A DNA stretch of 18,157 nt from Merdimonas sp963929015 (GTDB taxonomy: Bacteria; Bacillota; Clostridia; Lachnospirales; Lachnospiraceae), in the NCBI RefSeq assembly GCF_963929015.1, contig NZ_CAWVHE010000010.1, forward strand, positions 1 to 18,157, written 5' to 3'. A model generated the notes under the pieces. The model made no database searches. It saw nothing but the letters and a program-made list of their open reading frames with translations, and was not told the origin of the DNA. How positions within the stretch are numbered: the first letter of the stretch is position 1; every line of letters begins with the position of its first letter. Below are positions 15,431 to 18,157 of this stretch, in pieces. The position numbers and the translations under genes are program-made.

Positions 15431-16930
15431 TTACTCCTCTTCTTTTGCCCAGTGATAAGAACAGCGCACTGCCTTATTCCAGCCTTTGATCTTCTGTTTC
15501 CGTTCTTCCTCGTCAATGGCCGGCTCGAAAACCTGGTCAATGGCCCAGTTTTCTTTTACCTCTTCTCTGCTCTTCCAGTAGCCGGTCGCAAGACCCGCCA
15601 GATAGGCGGCTCCCATGGCCGTGGTCTCAATGCATCTGGGACGCTTGACCGGCGCGCCGATGATGTCCGCCTGGGTCTGCATCAGGAAGTTATTGGCGCT
15701 TGCCCCGCCGTCCACACGCAGTGAAGTCAGCGAAATTCCCGAATCCGCCTCCATGGCTCCCAGCACATCATTGACCTGATAAGCCAGGGACTCCAGCGTT
15801 GCCCGGATGATATGATATTTGTTCACGCCGCGGGTGATGCCAACGATGGTACCTCTGGCATAAGGATCCCAGTGGGGCGCTCCAAGGCCTGTAAATGCGG
15901 GAACCACATAGCAGCCGTTCGTATCCTTCACCTTACCTGCCATATATTCCGAATCCGCCGCCGAATCAATAAGACGCATCTCGTCCCTGAGCCACTGGAT
16001 GGCAGCCCCGGCCACAAAGATCGAACCTTCCAGGGCATACTCCACTTTCCCGTCCAGTCCCCAGGCGATGGTGGTTACCAGCCCGTTTTGGGAAAATACC
16101 GGCTTCTCTCCCGTATTCATCAGCAGGAAGCATCCCGTACCATAGGTGTTCTTGGCAGCTCCCGGATGGAAGCATACCTGCCCGAACAGAGCAGACTGCT
16201 GGTCTCCTGCCGCGCCGCCGATCGGGATCGGCCCGCCAAAATAAGACGGATCTGTATGTCCGTACACGCAGCTGGAAGGCATGGGCTCTGGCAGCATGGC
16301 CTTCGGGATCTGCAAAAGATCCAGGATCTCCTGATCCCACTCCAGCGTATTGATATTAAAGAGCATGGTCCTGGAAGCATTGGAATAATCCGTCACATGC
16401 ACTCTTCCCTTTGTCAGCTTCCAGATCAGCCATGTTTCCACAGTGCCAAATAACAGTTCTCCTTTTTCCGCTTTTTCTCTGGCTCCCTCCACATGATCCA
16501 GGATCCAGCGGATCTTTGTCCCTGAAAAATACGCGTCGATGATCAGCCCCGTTTTCTCCCGGATCATATCGGTATAGCCCTGTTCCTTCAACTGGTCGCA
16601 GTATGCGGCTGTCCGCCGGCACTGCCAGACGATCGCGCGGCACACCGGCTCTCCGGTCTTCTTATCCCATACGATGGCCGTCTCTCTCTGGTTCGTGATG
16701 CCGATCGCCGCAATATCTTCCGCCGAAGCCCCTACCTTGGACATGGCTTCTACCGCCACACCAAGCTGCGTGGACCAGATCTCGTCCGCATCATGCTCCA
16801 CCCATCCGGGCTGCGGAAAATACTGAGTAAATTCCTTCTGCGCGATGCTGATGATCTTACCGGATTTATCAAACAAAATACAGCGGTTGCTGGTTGTCCC
16901 TGCGTCCAGCGCCATTACATATTTTCCCAT
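15431..16930 (-). CDS. glpK: Glycerol kinase
   Basis: A complete 499-residue FGGY-family kinase making glycerol 3-phosphate from glycerol and ATP in the cytoplasm. Diagnostic motifs are the N-terminal phosphate loop MALDAGTTSNRCILFD (Asp9), glycerol-binding residues in NQRETAIVWD (Arg82, Glu83), Tyr134 in AYFSGTKI, the catalytic Asp243 in GAAGDQQSALFGQ, and FTGLGAPHWDPYARG. In PTS-regulated Gram-positive enzymes a His in the YHFYG loop before GAAGDQQ is phosphorylated by HPr. Here that loop reads PSYFGG and has no His, so this control is probably absent. ATG 16930 has GAGGTGA 7 bases upstream. It overlaps the AraC gene by 16 bases and is followed after 5 bases by the DUF1667-like gene. No glycerol facilitator is visible. 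Confidence 0.97.
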   Translation of the reverse strand: MGKYVMALDAGTTSNRCILFDKSGKIISIAQKEFTQYFPQPGWVEHDADEIWSTQLGVAVEAMSKVGASAEDIAAIGITNQRETAIVWDKKTGEPVCRAIVWQCRRTAAYCDQLKEQGYTDMIREKTGLIIDAYFSGTKIRWILDHVEGAREKAEKGELLFGTVETWLIWKLTKGRVHVTDYSNASRTMLFNINTLEWDQEILDLLQIPKAMLPEPMPSSCVYGHTDPSYFGGPIPIGGAAGDQQSALFGQVCFHPGAAKNTYGTGCFLLMNTGEKPVFSQNGLVTTIAWGLDGKVEYALEGSIFVAGAAIQWLRDEMRLIDSAADSEYMAGKVKDTNGCYVVPAFTGLGAPHWDPYARGTIVGITRGVNKYHIIRATLESLAYQVNDVLGAMEADSGISLTSLRVDGGASANNFLMQTQADIIGAPVKRPRCIETTAMGAAYLAGLATGYWKSREEVKENWAIDQVFEPAIDEEERKQKIKGWNKAVRCSYHWAKEEE

Positions 16931-17853
16931 TTGTCTGTCACCTCATTTTCCTCTTCTATTGTAAACCGGACCTTTCGTCCGATCCCCTTCCATTCTTCCG
17001 GACCTGCAGACGGTCTGTGCTTCGTCTCCAGGCGCCGGCGTTTCCGGTATTCCGTGGGCGTCATTCCGTTTTCCTTTTTAAATGCTTTGGAAAAGACCAG
17101 ACAGCTGCGGTAGCCGCAGGCCTCCGCCACCTCCTCGATGGACAGATCTGTCAGGTTCAGCTGCTCCCTTGCCTGGGAAATCTGGAACTTTGTCAGAAAA
17201 TCCTTGGGAGACATGCCCAGGTTATTTTTAAACAGCGTATACAGATAACTGCGGTTCACATTCATATGAACCGCGATATCCGCCACATTCAGGCCTCTGG
17301 AATAATTATTCCGGATAAAGGTCACCGCCTTCTGGATATAAATACTCTCCTTGGAAATATCCACGCAGGAATCGATCACTTCATCTTCCGTCAGCGCGGA
17401 GAAGAAATCATAGAGCCGCCCCTGCAGATAGTAAAGATTTGCCATTGTGACCTTCGTATGTCTCAGCATATCCAGCACGATCCTTTTCAGTCGTTCCCCG
17501 TCTTCATACTGAAAGATCAGCTGGTTTCCGTTCAGCCCGATATCCCGGATGTATTTTCCGGCCTCGTCTCCGCCAACGCCTACCCACAGGTAGCTCCAGG
17601 GCTCCTCCGGATCAGCCTGGTAAAAGGTCAGCGTGTCCGGTTCGATCAGGAATCCCTGTCCTGCGGACAACTGGTATTTCCGTTCGCCCACCTGGTAAAC
17701 GCCCTTTCCCTCCAGAATATAATGGATAATATAATTGGGCCGGGTGGCCGGTCCGTAGCTGTGGCAGGCCTCGCACTGCGCATAGCCGCAGTACACCAGA
17801 TGAAAATCCTTGAATTTCGGCTCTGTCAGCTCTAATACATATGAATCCTCCAT
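16915..17853 (-). CDS. AraC-family transcriptional regulator
   Basis: A 312-residue regulator with an N-terminal cupin-like sensing domain (about 15-110, HYILEGKGVYQVGERKYQLS, then GFLIEPDTLTFY) and a C-terminal pair of helix-turn-helix motifs. The first is at about 188-209 (LNVADIAVHMNVNRSYLYTL), the second at about 238-259 (SIEEVAEACGYRS, then FSKAFKKENGMTP). This is the arrangement of sugar-responsive AraC/MsmR-type activators. ATG 17853 is preferred over the GTG at 17868 because AGAGGA lies 6 bases upstream. Its end overlaps glpK by 16 bases, so it is translated with glpK and most likely controls it, in response to glycerol or a related compound. The last about 35 residues past the DNA-binding domain are charged and unusual. 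The effector is inferred from context only. Confidence 0.94.
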   Translation of the reverse strand: MEDSYVLELTEPKFKDFHLVYCGYAQCEACHSYGPATRPNYIIHYILEGKGVYQVGERKYQLSAGQGFLIEPDTLTFYQADPEEPWSYLWVGVGGDEAGKYIRDIGLNGNQLIFQYEDGERLKRIVLDMLRHTKVTMANLYYLQGRLYDFFSALTEDEVIDSCVDISKESIYIQKAVTFIRNNYSRGLNVADIAVHMNVNRSYLYTLFKNNLGMSPKDFLTKFQISQAREQLNLTDLSIEEVAEACGYRSCLVFSKAFKKENGMTPTEYRKRRRLETKHRPSAGPEEWKGIGRKVRFTIEEENEVTDKWENM

Positions 17854-17889
17854 GACATTTCCTCTCACATTCCCAGATCATTTACATCT

Positions 17890-17918
17890 ATCATACTCAC
17901 AATTATTGGAAGAATCAA
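17890..17918 (-). promoter_or_regulatory. Promoter of araC-glpK operon
   Basis: TTGATT (17913-17918) and TATGAT (17890-17895) are 17 bases apart on the minus strand, 36 bases upstream of the AraC ATG. Matches are 4/6 and 5/6. Confidence 0.62.
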
Positions 17919-18014
17919 GCAGGCATCAGTTTTTCCTTATGATTTCTTAATAACGGCTTAAGAAATTTTCGTTTTCTTTTAGGGATTTAACATACTTTGG
18001 ACATAATTACCTTT

Positions 18015-18054
18015 TATAATATGACTCAGATAGTTGAACAAGACATCAACTATC
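18015..18054. promoter_or_regulatory. TATAAT and 9-base inverted repeat
   Basis: A plus-strand TATAAT (18015-18020) lies 8 bases before a perfect inverted repeat, GATAGTTGA-N8-TCAACTATC (18029-18054). A transcript from it would begin at about this hairpin. No good -35 is present on the plus strand. On the minus strand TTGTTC and TATAAA are 17 bases apart in the same place, so direction is undecided. Confidence 0.35.
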
Positions 18055-18073
18055 TCCCCCTCATAAAGTAAAT

Positions 18074-18098
18074 GCACTTGGGAGAAGTTCCCAGGTGC
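18074..18098 (-). terminator. Hairpin, possible terminator of off-window gene
   Basis: GCACCTGGGA and TCCCAAGTGC (minus strand) form a 10-pair stem with one G-T pair and a 5-base loop. It is followed by ATTTACTTT, a broken U tract. It starts 21 bases after the stop codon at 18120, which fits the end of a minus-strand gene entering from the right. Confidence 0.4.
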
Positions 18099-18119
18099 TG
18101 CACTTTCTCTCTCATTCCT

Positions 18120-18157
18120 TTAGATAACTATAACGACAACAGCAAAAGCCCCGGCCA
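18120..18157 (-). CDS. Possible C-terminal end of a membrane protein
   Basis: On the minus strand the last 12 complete codons of an open frame read AGAFAVVVIVI and stop at 18120-18122. The strongly hydrophobic end and the hairpin downstream suggest the tail of a membrane protein encoded outside the window. It is too short to be certain it is coding. Confidence 0.3.
   Translation of the reverse strand, partial: AGAFAVVVIVI

Noticed and set aside
15812..16453. 213-residue open frame on the plus strand
   Set aside because: Antisense shadow of glpK, whose motifs are complete on the other strand.
16894..17835. 313-residue open frame on the plus strand
   Set aside because: Antisense to the clearly conserved AraC regulator; its sequence has no recognisable domain.
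17997..18020. TTGGAC and TATAAT as a plus-strand promoter
   Set aside because: The spacer is only 12 bases, too short for a housekeeping promoter.

Overview
The window looks like chromosomal DNA of a gut-type Clostridia, most likely Lachnospiraceae. The evidence is a two-domain NUDIX protein, a CspB-type subtilase with its own prodomain, a PPi-type phosphofructokinase, an AraC-type regulator overlapping glpK, and a DUF1667-like piece after glpK. This assignment rests on remembered family resemblance, not a search. Every gene except the pseudouridine synthase lies on the minus strand. No rRNA, tRNA, CRISPR array or transposase was seen.

Region 1 (1-2836) holds three housekeeping-type genes: an EcsC-family protein, a bi-modular NUDIX hydrolase and an RluA-family pseudouridine synthase. 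All three are split by about ten one-base indels. Most are a base missing from (or added to) a short homopolymer, and the protein sequence on either side is well preserved. Either these genes were inactivated very recently or the sequence is poor here. Region 2 (2843-4570) is an intact CspB-type serine protease. Region 3 (4662-6659) is a decayed carboxymuconolactone decarboxylase-cupin gene preceded by an intact LysR regulator. The promoter of the decayed gene carries a textbook LysR box at about -66. Region 4 (6696-7712) is a family 2 glycosyltransferase.

Region 5 (about 7.8-10.35 kb) is more A+T-rich than its surroundings. It carries an AAA ATPase with a DUF4143-type C-terminus and a MNT-HEPN toxin-antitoxin-like pair, and looks like an acquired island. 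The ATPase gene and the MNT gene share nearly the same -10 region. Region 6 (10378-13700) is a two-gene overlapping operon: a membrane-anchored pseudokinase with an external TPR-like domain, then a secreted and anchored protein with repeated Ig-like domains. This is the best candidate here for an undescribed system, plausibly a trans-envelope sensor or scaffold.

Region 7 (13856-17918) is carbon metabolism. An AraC regulator overlaps glpK, which is followed by a short four-cysteine DUF1667-like fragment, then a separately promoted PPi-type 6-phosphofructokinase with a strong terminator. Glycerol kinase feeds glycerol-3-phosphate towards triose phosphates, and the reversible PPi-PFK would let this carbon move in either direction through glycolysis. 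The right edge (17919-18157) has paired hairpins and what may be the last codons of a membrane protein lying outside the window.
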